Assembly (NCBI GenBank): GCA_032718475.1 | Contig: JAUCBJ010005754.1 | Coordinates: 1-26,732 of the forward strand | Direction of reading: 5' to 3' | DNA from: Nemertoderma westbladi | Taxonomy: Eukaryota; Xenacoelomorpha; Nemertodermatida; Nemertodermatidae | DNA: 26,732 nucleotides | In this document: one piece after another, positions 1 to 9,599 of the stretch | Layout: each line of letters opens with the position of its first letter | Position numbering within the stretch: position 1 is the first letter of the stretch | Notes under the pieces: generated by a model | Seen by the model: only the letters and a program-made list of their open reading frames with translations | Database searches by the model: none | Told to the model about the DNA's origin: nothing | Translations under genes and position numbers: made by a program

Positions 1-670
1 TACAGGACACTAAAACAAATAATACTAATTTACCTAAGTTACTTAATACTACAAATTATGTACAATTCGGGTTGAGATTACAATCTCTAAATAAACACAA
101 AAATTTACAAAAACACAAATACGAATTTTTAGGGTAATTTTACAAGAAGTCTACAAACCAGCCTAACAAAGGGTTAGAAAACTGATTATTACAGCGGACA
201 GGGTACTACGGTATTTGAAATAATAAGTAGTAGTAAATACACTGCGTTGTCTAGATAGGAAAATACCACCGCCTGACGACCTATAGCCGTATCGCTATAG
301 GTTCTACGTTATGTATCACGGAGTGTTCCTACCTAGAAGTTAATAGAGCTAATCGAATGTGCCTATCAACCACTTTACAACACAAATATAATGCCTACAA
401 TAATTACTTCGGAAAGTACGGTACACTAAACCCTAGATTAGGTACGAGTACTTGTACAACAAATAATCAGTAGTTAAATATACTTGAACAGCTAAAAGAA
501 CCACGGCATCTGCTGGAGTGACCGATGCACAAAATCACCAGTCTTTACCTACGCCGAGCAGCCCGTGTAGTACCGAGGTTAATTTAACTATAGCGGTATG
601 TATAACAAACACAATTACTGTAGGAACAAACTTGGGGACTTGAATGTTGCGAATAATCGCATAAACTCTG
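1..670. other. AT-rich sequence with no recognised gene; one perfect hairpin
   Basis: No open frame or family match is visible. A perfect 9-bp inverted repeat (ACCTATAGC at 279-287 and GCTATAGGT at 294-302, loop of 6) could form a cruciform. It stands alone and no function can be assigned. Confidence 0.6.
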
Positions 671-1245
671 AATAATAAATATTACGCTACGCGTACAAAC
701 TACTCAAACAAAATACAGACCGAACACTGACAGACTACTATCAAGCCTAAACAAACTACGGTATATGCAGACTCCGAAATGATTAGGGAGTATGCGCTCT
801 AACCCAGTAGTGCGACTTATTCTTTAGTCGGGGGTTTACCTTACAGCTTCGCTGCCCCTACTGCCTAATCGTACTTAATCGGACAGATGATCTACACACG
901 CAGCAATCCGTTCAGACCTAATAACAGCCAGACAACTATCCAGCCTACAAATTATCTAAATAAAATTATACGCTACCCGTACAGACTTACACAAACAAAG
1001 TACAGACTAAACGATGGCAGACTACTCTCAAGCCTAAATAAACTACAGGACATGCAGACTCCGAAATGATTAGGGAGTATGCGCTCTAACCCAGTAGTGC
1101 GACTTATTCTTTAGTTGGGGGTTTACCTTACAGCGTGGCTGCCCCTACTTCCTAACCGTACTTAATCGGACAAATGCTCTACACACACTGCAATTCGTTC
1201 GGACTTAACAGCAATCAGACAACAGCTCAGCCTACAAATTGTCTG
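671..1245. repeat. Tandem duplication, two diverged copies of about 287 bp
   Basis: Copy 1 (about 671-957) and copy 2 (about 958-1245) align along their length. For example, ACTCCGAAATGATTAGGGAG occurs at 771 and again at 1058, a shift of 287. The copies differ by scattered substitutions, so the duplication is not recent. A 60-codon open frame at 887-1069 lies across the copy junction, does not begin with a usable context and looks fortuitous. The unit does not resemble a transposon family that I recognise. Confidence 0.85.
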
Positions 1246-2800
1246 TACAATCTGATCAGGTTTACACGCCTTCTGTTCAATACTGGCCTACAAATAAATA
1301 AAACTGACAGAAATAGGCCTAAGTAAAATCCCAATAAAAACCAGGCGTCCCCGATTAATTATTAAGACCTACCGGCATATATAATCAAATCGAATAATAC
1401 TGCTGTACTTATACGGAAGTAGGTACCGGTCCGGATGATCAGGCAGTCAGGCCTACTGGTTACCGGTCGACCGGTACTTTCGACTTTATTGCTTACTGCA
1501 ATAAAGAAGCTATATCCTTTAATGTTCGCGCTTTCAGACCTTTGGCAGTTTAACCCGCCAAATTAGAATGTCTTCTAGATAATAAATCGCTTTTTAGTCT
1601 ATGACAAGTATTTGATTCACTACACTAGTCGAAACCAATCCGTGCGCGACCATTCACCCGCTGGAAATTCCCGGGAGATTGGGTTCGACGGTTTAATTTT
1701 TATTGCTATGTAAGCCTAATGTATTATTCGACTGACAGTATTATATAATCTCTGACAATATTTTTCACCTTCGGTAATATTAACAGTTCCTTTAGGACGT
1801 GGCGCTTTATCTATATAAACAGAGTTATGACTTAAACTACTCACAACGATATGGCTTAATTATAATCCACATATATGACGCATTCTTTAGGAATTGCTTC
1901 TTTAACAGACTCACTCATACACTATGCTGCACAATACTGCACACTAATCTGCCAATCTTCACTGATTTTAGTCACATATAAAGGGAACACAGGCTGACTC
2001 ATGTAGGGGCTATCAAATAACATTAGATTCACTTCAAACCACTTTAACATAAGTCACAATCGTTTATCTGTAACCCTTCTCTCTTACCTTCGGTATATCA
2101 AGAACATTGGGTTTCGGGGTTGTTTATCGTTATTCCAAATATAATAATTCATCAACCATATTATGAAGAACTGACGGTAAATAGCAGTATAAAACAACAA
2201 CTGAACAGTTAGGTAGATCGGTACATCAGTACCGGTATGTCAGCAGTGAGATATTTACAGTGAGATATTCAAGTTAAAGGATATATGCCCTTTATAATTA
2301 AACCTACTAGTGTACGACTAAAAAGCAGTACAGCACAAAATACTTCCAAGCCGTTCTTTCTTTGGCTCAAGACTCAATGTAAACACTAGGCATTGCGTCA
2401 TTTCTCGGAAATTTTATGTACAAGGAGCCACAAAAACGCTCTAATTGGCTGACTGAACTGAGAGACGCCGTAGAACAAAGGAAATCAACAGGTATGAATG
2501 TCAGCTGTCAACCGTAGTCATAGTAACTACTGTTCAAGAGTAGCTATCACCCTTTTGCGTCACGAATTGCCATAGAATCATAAAATATGCCTTTCACAGT
2601 ACACATACGGAGGAAATAGGTCTTAGATCCTCTAAAAACACCGATACAGCAATAATACGGTCTCTTACACCCACCAAATCAACTACAGAGCACTCCAATG
2701 TAAAAGATAATAAAAATAACGGGGCAATTCAGCAAAGGCTTTTACAGCGCCCATCCCTACCTCCAGGCAGCAGATAGGGGTAGAGCCCACCCCTACCTTC
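1246..2800. other. Non-coding AT-rich sequence, no gene recognised
   Basis: There is no convincing coding frame on either strand; the 60-codon frame at 1799-1981 has no recognisable domain. A perfect 16-bp palindrome, TACCGGTCGACCGGTA, is at 1461-1476. A short inverted repeat (AGGGGT ... ACCCCT, about 2777-2796) abuts the tandem array that follows. Confidence 0.5.
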
Positions 2801-3042
2801 GGACTCTCCCGACTGAGCTGCCTCCACTTTATTATTTACTGGACTCTCCCGACTGAGCTGCCTCCACTTGTATTATTTACTGGACTCTCCCGACTGAGCT
2901 GCCTCCACTTGTATTATTTACTAGGACTCTCCCGACTGAGCTGCCTCCACTTGTATTATTTACTGGACTCTCCCGACTGAGCTGCCTCCACTTTATTATT
3001 TACTGGACTCTCCCGACTGAGCTGCCTCCACTTGTATTATTT
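2801..3042 (-). repeat. Six-unit tandem array (40-42 bp) with tRNA box-A-like core
   Basis: Units start at 2801, 2841, 2882, 2924, 2965 and 3005. They are nearly identical and vary mainly by 1-2 bp in the spacer. Read on the minus strand, each unit contains GGCAGCTCAGTCGGGAGAGT, which looks like the D-arm and internal promoter box A of a tRNA (GCTC stem, AGTCGG loop, GAGT stem). The simplest reading is that the head of a tRNA-derived SINE was multiplied in tandem. No clear box B (GGTTCGANNCC) is present in the units. A generic minisatellite that happens to resemble a D-arm is the alternative. Confidence 0.8.
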
Positions 3043-3070
3043 CAAAAAACGGAGTTTAAGAGAATAAAAG

Positions 3071-3087
3071 ATCAATCAATCAATCAA
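3071..3087 (+). repeat. Short (ATCA)n tract, possible LINE or SINE tail
   Basis: Four ATCA units follow the A-rich segment AGAATAAAAG directly downstream of the box-A array. Such tetranucleotide tails are known at the 3' ends of CR1/L2-type LINEs and their SINEs. No element body is recognisable on the + strand, so this assignment is inference. Confidence 0.4.
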
Positions 3088-3550
3088 GAATTCCAGAATT
3101 TATATTCAAGTATCAAAATATAACTGCAGATCTATAATTTCACCAATGAAACGAAACCAAAATTTTAATTCAAAATAAGACACCACATCTAAATACAAAA
3201 TAATAAATATTATACCACAATAATAATGTACATATTTTAAATAACGCAAACGTTTTATTTTGGTGTATGATAATGAAGGTCAGTCGGAAATCAAAGCTTG
3301 TAGGAAACTGACCTACAGGGATGAGTGATGATTAGGGGTTATTAAGCTTGTGATGAAACAAAACACCTGTTTATTTAGTTATTAGATTAGTTATTAGTAC
3401 CGATAATAAAATAAATGTTGAGATTAAAAGATGTCCATAGCTGTTCATAGAATGATAGAAGGCAAATTTTTTATATGTTAATTATTTTAATGTGGGGTGA
3501 GCGACGAAAGTAAGCGAGCTTAGCATACAGGTACCACTATCTCAATCGGT
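3088..3550. other. AT-rich spacer, nothing recognised
   Basis: There is no open frame of note. A short inverted repeat (AGGTCAGT near 3276 and ACTGACCT near 3307) is the only visible structure. Confidence 0.5.
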
Positions 3551-3552
3551 GT

Positions 3553-3625
3553 GTCTGTTGATCTGTCGATCTGTCCTTCTGTCGATCTGTCGTTCTGTCG
3601 ATCTGTTGTTCTGTCATTCTGTCGT
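3553..3625. repeat. 8-bp period simple repeat (CTGTCGAT/CTGTCNTT)n
   Basis: About nine units keep an exact 8-bp period. CTGTCGAT-type and CTGTCNTT-type units alternate in part, giving a 16-bp higher-order period. The flanks are non-simple: ahead is a GAGCGACGAAAGTAAGCGAG stretch, and behind is an AT-rich stretch up to about 3760. Together they may be one dispersed repeat with the simple repeat inside it. A similar CTGT-based core recurs near 22499. Confidence 0.7.
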
Positions 3626-3999
3626 GTCCAATTTTAAACGTTGATAACTTAGCCAAATGTTAATGAAATTTAACCAAACTTGGTACACATGTAGTCTGGC
3701 CAAAGTTTAGAAATTTTCCAAGTTGAATTTGCGTGGGGTCTTCGTGCAGCATCTGTGTAACTGTCTTACAGTTATAATAAATTAATCTACCCAAAAATTA
3801 TTAGGCTTGGCATCAGCTGGTTGCTAGGAGACTAAAGGATTACAGTACGGTACCGGTAGGGCTACTGTTAACTGTTACAGTGGTACAGAGTTACCGTTAC
3901 CGTCTTCAGGTCGTTGGTCGTTGGCAAAACCATCGGAAATATCCGCAAATGCCACTCCTTTACTGTTAGAAACGCTTCCGACAGTCCGATGTATCTGGA

Positions 4000-4480
4000 C
4001 CCGAGCAGCCGAGTGGCATCAAGATGCGATTAACTGAGGAATAAATACTACGGAATTGCTTGCTTGTCAGTACGATTCTATTTACTACACTGGGAATACG
4101 GCGGTCGTTCGGATCGTAATGCGGGCTACTGCCAAGTTCCTCATGCCTCACTCAGGCCACCTACCTTGGAGTGCGGTGGGAAGAGTCCGACTTACGTCGA
4201 CGACTGGACGAATCGCCGAGAATTGCGATTTGTGTTTAGCGGCGGCTCGGACAGCCGCCTGGGGGAAATTGTTGAAAGTCGGGCAGACGTGTATCGCACC
4301 GGATTACATTCTCTGCCACGCGAAAGTGTGAGGCGAATTCGTTGTCGAATTGGGTCGGAAGCTGCGGGAATTCTACTGTTCTACGGGAATAAACCGCAGC
4401 TGTCCGGTGACTACGGACGGATACTGGGATGAGCAGGTATTTCGATCGAGTTTCTCGTATTGATCGAATTCTCGATATTT
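4000..4480. other. CpG-rich GC-high island, function unknown
   Basis: Compared with the AT-rich flanks this stretch is visibly GC-rich and dense in CpG. A frame is open on the + strand from about 4046 to 4432, but it begins with TTG rather than ATG and shows no motif I recognise. Overlapping frames are open too, as expected from high GC. A perfect 7-bp hairpin (GGCGGCT/AGCCGCC) is at 4241-4259. GAGCAG followed by GTATTT near 4436 could be a splice donor, but the open frame stops just before it. It may be a CpG-island promoter, a first exon, or a fragment of a GC-rich element. Confidence 0.45.
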
Positions 4481-4590
4481 CCTATAAACCACATGGCTTC
4501 GCATATTGAACGTGTGATTGGAAATACGTTTGTGCTAACCTTCCGCTCCTTGGGTGGTAGATGTCGCGGTTATGTATTGGTTGGTAGGAA

Positions 4591-4610
4591 GGGGGGGGGG
4601 GGGGGGGGGG
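4591..4610 (+). repeat. Poly-G run of 20
   Basis: An uninterrupted run of 20 G on the + strand lies just past the 3' end of the minus-strand LINE at 4617-6890. Length may be unreliable because homopolymers are error-prone in assemblies. Confidence 0.9.
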
Positions 4611-4616
4611 TGCAGA

Positions 4617-5300
4617 TTAAAAGGGCTGAACACGTACTGTCCCCCTTTGCCCTTTCTTTGATTGATTGGCGGTATGGTTAAATTTCTCAAATATTGATTT
4701 TGTGATACAGTCGCTCAATTTTAATTTGTATCTCATAACTGGGCCTCGTCTTGCGCAAAGGCCCCACGAACGTGTAGTTGAACGAATACCGTATCTATGT
4801 ACTGTATTGGAGAGTCTAAATAGACTAGATATACCTACAGGAAGATTGTTAGAGCTGGCATTATACTTTAGTTTACCTACAATATATTTATGCAGTAGAT
4901 TCACAGGTAAGACAGTTAAGTTCTTATAGATTGGAAAGGAATGGGCTTTCCAGTCACTAAAAGTCATTCCACGCACAATCTTATTTACTTGAGTTCTGAT
5001 TTTAGAGATATATTATATTAAGTACAACCCCATAGTTGTATACCATAATTTAATTTATGTAGTACACTAAAGTAGATCGATTTTAATAAAAATAATGGTA
5101 GGATGTGACGAATTTTAAAGAATAATCCTGTTATCTTACAGGCGGAGGTCAGAAAATATGTAATCGCAGTGAGGTGTCCAACGTAATAATTTATCAACAT
5201 ATATTCCCAAATATTTAACAACGTCCTGTTTTTCGATAATTGTATTTCTAATTTTGACCTTTGGTGGAGCTTCAATGATTCTAGGATTAGAGGTCGATAA
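4617..5300 (-). pseudogene. LINE C-terminal thumb and tail remnants
   Basis: Two pieces in separate frames belong to the end of the same LINE. One (5018-5275) ends in KITGLFFKIRHILPL and LNYGIQLWG, the usual thumb-region signature. The other (about 4617-4976) has MTFSDWKAHSFPIY, LPVNLLHKYIVGKL and NTVHRYGIRSTTRSWGL, the usual C-terminal block. The final FxxAxxWN motif of the family is not readable. Frame changes separate the pieces. Confidence 0.85.
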
Positions 5301-5352
5301 ACTATATACAGTTTTACTCCGGTTGAGGGATAGTTTATTTACAGCTAACCAA

Positions 5353-5945
5353 TCACTTAGTTGTGTTCACATAATCAATATTTGTATTTCTTATTAAGTT
5401 CGTAATATTATTCTCAATATGCATGCAATAGATAAGTATCGTCGGCAAATAATACACTAAGCATAGATGTAGCAGAAGGCAAGTCATTAATAAACAAAAG
5501 GAATAAAAGAGGGCCCAGTACCGAACCCTGCGGTACACCGGTAGTAATAGGTAAAGTAAGTAAGGTTCTAGAATATACATTGTTGAGTTTAACTGATTGA
5601 GAGCGATTGGATATATATAACTACTAAAGAACTTGTGAGGTAAGCCCCGTACACCGTATGTATCTAGTTTATCTAAAAGTATCGTATGGTCTATTGTATC
5701 GAACGCCTTACGTAAATCTATGTAGGTTGTACAGGTCAATAAATTGGCATCCAGAGCTTGTTGGAGACGATGAGCTACGTCTATGAGAGGATGGATAGTA
5801 TGACAAAAGCCATATTGATTTTTCACCACTATTTTATATTTTTCGAAATATGCCGAGAGCTGGTTCGCAACAATAATCTCGAATAGTTTACCAAATAAGG
5901 GCAGCAAGGAGATGGGTCTATAATTAGAGGGGTTGAAAGGAGAGC
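5353..5945 (-). pseudogene. LINE reverse transcriptase, frameshifted
   Basis: This is the polymerase core that copies LINE RNA at the nicked target. NPSNYRPISLL, NQYGF and TTYIDLRKAFDTIDHTIL occur in one frame. [19 protein letters not shown] and the catalytic FADDTYLL occur in another frame, with the FADD codons at about 5438-5449. A frameshift therefore falls between about 5560 and 5620, and the second frame meets a stop just after LLHAY near 5414. Catalytic aspartates are still readable, but no continuous protein can be made. Confidence 0.9.
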
Positions 5946-5950
5946 CACTT

Positions 5951-6364
5951 TTATGGACAATGGTTAATTACTTTCCAAAGTCTATCTGGCTTACCGCTGG
6001 AACAGCTGATCTCGTTAGCGTAATACAATTTTTTAGCTAAGCGCAAAGAAGCTGTAAGTACATTTTTATAAGATGTAGAAATATTTCTGTTGTGCGGGCA
6101 AGGGTCCTCCTTTAAGTACTGAGCGTATAATTTGTTCTTCTTAACTATACTTTTCAATAGCGCACTGGTGATCCATGGACTCCTAGGTGTATTGTTGTAA
6201 GTTGACTTTTGTTTAGGTACATTTGCATTACATAGTTCTTCAAAATCATTATAAAATTTTGTAAAAGATTCCGAGGGAGACAGAGTTACGTCAACATCAA
6301 TTGACTCAATATCACTAATAAATCTTTCATGGTGCAATTTTTTATAGTTATACTGTAATCCCAC
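5951..6364 (-). pseudogene. LINE linker between endonuclease and reverse transcriptase
   Basis: Residues PWITSALLKSIVKKNKLYAQ, then VLTASLRLAKKLYYAN and LWKVINHCP, are the typical basic linker of CR1/L2-type ORF2 proteins. Normally KVIN is followed by well over 100 residues, including the first reverse transcriptase blocks. Here the sequence jumps almost directly to the HKSGSPFNPSNYRPISLL block at about 5945. This is a clean internal deletion of a few hundred base pairs. Confidence 0.85.
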
Positions 6365-6888
6365 GATTCAATAGAAGGTTTATAGCACTTTTTTTTATAG
6401 GCCGTAAAGAATGAAAATATTGGGTAGTGATCGGTACTTCCAATCTTAGTGAGAAATACCCCAGCTTGTGAGAAGTTCGAAGTAAAGTTACAATAAATAT
6501 GATCAATGCAGGTCTGAGAGTTTTTATCTACACGAGTTGGTTGCTTAATTAGCTGCTGATAGCCGTGCTCAGCTAATTTGTGGAGGAAGTCTACACTAGG
6601 TTTTTTCTTATTTAAAATATTAATATTAAAGTCGCCGCAGATTATGACATTAGAATTAGTATCGGCCAATTTTTTAAGGTTAGTATCCAAATTATTTGAA
6701 AAGGTCTCAAAATTATAAGAGCCAGGACCATATAATGCACCAACAGTTACGCGTTCGTTATTGTAAGGGTTGAGTACATCTAGCCAAATATTTTCAATGT
6801 CCTTTAACATTAAATCATTTTTTAGTGAAGCTTCGAGTCCTTCTCGAATATAAACAGCAACACCGCCTCTAGCTTCATTATTCACCAA
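6286..6888 (-). pseudogene. LINE APE-type endonuclease domain, N-terminus missing
   Basis: The frame encodes the exonuclease-endonuclease-phosphatase fold used by LINEs to nick target DNA. Visible motifs in order are RGGVAVYIREGL, GALYGPG, ICGDFNINI (an active-site aspartate and asparagine region), PTRVDKNSQTCIDHIY and a late STDHYPIF (the SDH motif, with the first residues changed to TDH). Family members have roughly 80 more residues before RGGVAVYI, including the catalytic glutamate; these are absent, so the domain cannot be functional. It overlaps the linker frame (5951-6364) by 79 bp in another frame, which indicates a frameshift. Confidence 0.9.
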
Positions 6889-6890
6889 TT

Positions 6891-7525
6891 ATTACCAATT
6901 CACCAACGTCAGACGTTGCACTATAACGCAGGATCTATAATGTAAGGGAACTCCTCCGGCAAAAGTCACCAGACCAGAGATCTCATTCGTCGAGTGGGTG
7001 GGATATTCGAAAGACCCTTTTACGATTTCACAGGCGCTCTCTAGTAGAAATGCCTACTCCCCTTCCCACGTGTCTTCCGGTTTCGCTCAGGGAACCTGCC
7101 GTCGGTCCAACGAGTGGCCAGTCGAGGATATGTGTTAGACCCCGGATGTAGTGTAATAAATAAGAGGGTTCTTGTTGACTTGTAATATAATGGCATTTAC
7201 TAGATAATATTGTCTCACCAACAATGCTATTGCACGTACGGTGCGAAGTAGCGTAATCACTAATAATACAATATAAGTTATAGAGAGAGAGAGGTGACAT
7301 TTATTGTAGAAAAGCACCTGTAGAATAAACTAGTTTCATAAAACATAATCTTATATACTTCAATAAATTGGCACCAACAGCACTGCAAACCAACTCAAAC
7401 CACCTAAAAAAACGTGAAGAAAACGAAACCAGATGACAATGGTAATGCATTCACCGATTCGCGCATGACACTGACAGACTGAATAATCTGTTGTACCGGT
7501 ACCGTAATTGAATCTGTTGAGAAGA
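6891..7525. other. Non-coding sequence upstream of the LINE, nothing assigned
   Basis: A tight palindrome (CAACGTC A GACGTTG, 6904-6918) and a short GA-rich repeat at about 7282-7292 are visible. Open frames on the minus strand (7028-7300 and 7135-7317) overlap each other and show no domain. I considered and rejected a short LTR at 7147-7299. Confidence 0.45.
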
Positions 7526-7940
7526 CTTCGTGCAGCACGTTGGATACATGATTCAATCTATTGAAACGTTCAGACGTTTAAGAGACTTTCATGCAGCACG
7601 TGTGGTAGTTACTGTAACAATCTATTGAAACATGTAAGATACCTTCATGCAGTATACTTGTATGGGATACTGAAACAAACCTTTTGTGCAGCACGTTGGA
7701 TACTGAAACAATCTGTTGAAACGATTAAGAGACCTCCACTGGCTTCATGCAGCACGTGGGTTACTGTAACAATCGATTGAAACGTACGTGGGGTACTGTA
7801 ACAATCGATTGAAACGTACGTGGGGTACTGTAACAATCGATTGAAACGTACGTGGGGTACTGTACCAATATGTTGAAACGTTTAAGAACCTTCGTGCAGT
7901 ACGTTAGATACTGTAAGAATCTGTCAGTAGACTGGTAGAT
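7526..7940. repeat. Nested minisatellite (about 60-bp and exact 32-bp units)
   Basis: Degenerate units of roughly 40-62 bp carry a core TTCATGCAGCACGT followed by GATACTGTAACAATC and TTGAAACGTTTAAGA; they start near 7527, 7587, 7643, 7684 and 7743, with a last one near 7890. Within this, a shortened unit (GTACGTGGGGTACTGTAACA plus ATCGATTGAAAC) has been amplified with an exact 32-bp period at 7752, 7784, 7816 and 7848. The last three units are almost identical, so this inner expansion is younger than the outer array. Confidence 0.85.
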
Positions 7941-8008
7941 GTGACATTCGCATACAAAGATTGCACAGTAACATTCTATAAATTCCTAATTAACTAAAAC
8001 TGCTAGGC

Positions 8009-8264
8009 ACTGGTTATATACAGAGGGGACCCTCCTGAATGCTGATTTCAGAATCACAACAAATCACACCAAATCACAAAAAAAATTGATAAGTAAATCA
8101 AAGGAGCAGGTTACAGGGTTACAGTGGTAGCCAGAAAGGAACCAAAACAATAAACGATTTGAAAATACAAAGGAAAGGAGCAGAATATTGCAAAATAAAT
8201 TCAGAAAGCTGTCTGCATCATGCATGCATTCAGGTTTCAGGAGGGTCCCATGTATCTAACCAGT
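8009..8264. mobile_element. MITE-like element with about 30-bp terminal inverted repeats
   Basis: The left end ACTGGTTATATACAGAGGGG, followed by ACCCTCCTGAAT (8009-8040), matches the reverse complement of the right end (8235-8264), which reads ACTGGTTAGATACATGGGAC then CCTCCTGAA. Flanking sequence also shows partial inverted similarity (TAATTAAC near 7987 and GTTAATTA near 8271), so the true ends may lie further out. The body is about 256 bp and has no coding frame, as expected for a non-autonomous DNA element. The superfamily is undetermined because no clear target duplication can be read. Confidence 0.7.
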
Positions 8265-9342
8265 CCCAACTGTTAATTAACTATTAAGAAATGACAAAAA
8301 TAATGAAAATTTTTTTTGTTGTTTTTTATAGTTTTTATTGAAATATTATTCCATAAATTATAATATATGACATATATACGTTTTATAAGTTATAACAGTG
8401 TCCAGCTTTTCTTTAGTAGGATAATGAAAAAATTGATTTTTATTGATATACGGTATTGATTAAATTAAAAACGTTAATTAGGCCTAGTACAAAATTCCAC
8501 AATTCCTAAAAATATGCACTCTATAATAATTAATTGCTTAATAATAATTTTCGTACCGGTATTTCCGATTTCAAAGTATGTACAATCTCATATATATATC
8601 AGGCGCAGAAAATTTTGGTCAGGCGCAGAAATTATGGGGTCAAAGCGCCAGGCGCAGGTGCAAGCGCTGTCTTTGGGGTAAAGATATGAAAGGTGAAAGG
8701 ATTCGCTATTGGAATGCCTTAATTCACCGATAAATCGACATACTGTACAATTATCACATCACGGTCTGCCCGAACCTCTCGAGTGGGCGATCGATAGCGT
8801 CTGAGGACAAGTATGATGATATTAGTCATAGTCATACTTGCAAGAATCTCGCTTAGGTCAGAACTGCTTTGGTTACGATATCTGCGTCTGTTGGAAACAC
8901 AGTTCCTGCCTGGGTTTAACCACTGCTGTTGTAACACTACTGTATACTTTGAAATTTCTATAACTGCCAGATTGTTTGCAATGTTGTTTAGGAGTACATG
9001 CGTACTTATCTTATATATCAATATTCTATTTTATTTTACCTTAATTAACGACCCCCATGAGTGCCTTAGATCCTGGGTGTTCTTTCCCACGATCGTAATT
9101 TACTGTAGTATTATTAAGCTATTAATATATACTGTATGTGTTTTATTATGTTTTTTTTATATAGTGATTTTAATTACAAATACACTTTGCAGTATTGTGG
9201 CCTTTTACATACTGTAGGTCAGAACGTTGCAAATTAATCAATCATAGGCGTATGGGTTACCTTCGTATATGGGGGGTCAGGGGGGTGTCTGTAACAATAT
9301 CTCTCATATTTTCGCCCCCCCCCCATGTCTCTTGATGTGAGA
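8265..9342. other. AT-rich sequence, no gene recognised
   Basis: Two or three copies of CAGGCGCAG occur within 8601-8660, and short G- and C-runs at about 9271-9324. Overlapping open frames at 8813-9217 (+) and 8719-9021 (-) have no recognisable domain. The + frame is only a hydrophobic composition effect of T-rich DNA. Confidence 0.5.
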
Positions 9343-9572
9343 ATGTTTTTTTGTGCTTTTTTTTTTACTTTTTTGTGCTTTTTTTTTACTTTTTTTGTGC
9401 TTTTTGTGCTTTTTTTGTGCTTTTTTGTGCTTTTTTTTTACTTTTTTTGTGCTTTTTTGTGCTTTTTTTTCATTTTTATGTGCTTTTTTTTACTTTTTTT
9501 GTGCTTTTTTTGTGCTTTTTTGTGCTTTTCTTGACCTTTTTGTGCTTTTTTCTGCTTGTTTTGTGCTTTTTG
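9343..9572 (+). repeat. T-rich simple repeat, (GTGCTTTTTT)n with ACTTTTTT variants
   Basis: The stretch consists almost entirely of GTGC or TTAC spaced by runs of 5-9 T. Three overlapping phenylalanine/cysteine/leucine-rich frames are open across it for that reason only; they should not be annotated as genes. Confidence 0.9.
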
Positions 9573-9599
9573 TAGTACTTAGTAGGACCCAATAAATAC

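Larger units (their letters stand above)
4617..6890 (-). mobile_element. Decayed CR1/L2-like LINE, 5'-truncated, with internal deletion
   Basis: In order on the minus strand are an APE-type endonuclease remnant (about 6888-6380), a linker (about 6364-5951), reverse transcriptase motifs (about 5945-5414), a thumb region (about 5275-5020) and a C-terminal region (about 4976-4650). The style of motifs (YIDLRKAFDTIDH, FADD, LNYGIQLWG, HRYGIRSTTRS) fits the CR1/L2 group. Frameshifts, stops and a missing segment show that it is dead. The 5' end stops near 6890, inside the endonuclease. The 3' end is not sharply defined; short CAAT units near 4660 and the poly-G/C run at 4591-4610 follow it. I could not find a target-site duplication. 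Confidence 0.9.

Noticed and set aside
2801-3042. True tRNA genes on the minus strand
   Set aside because: Only a D-arm-like segment is present in each 40-bp unit; there is no anticodon arm, no T-arm consensus and no 73-base cloverleaf.
4064-4432. 122-codon frame in the CpG-rich island
   Set aside because: Start codon is TTG, overlapping frames are also open, and no domain is recognised. Kept only as part of the island description.
7147-7299. Possible short LTR on the minus strand (TGTCACC ... CACTACA)
   Set aside because: Ends are TG and CA, but the flanks (CCGGA and TTTAT) are not a target duplication and no second LTR, primer-binding site or retroviral-type coding sequence is seen.
8719-9217. 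Open frames on both strands, one hydrophobic
   Set aside because: They overlap in opposite directions and carry no motif. The hydrophobicity follows from T-rich DNA.
9325-9595. Three overlapping Phe/Cys/Leu-rich frames resembling membrane proteins
   Set aside because: They are translations of a (GTGCTTTTTT)n simple repeat in three frames.
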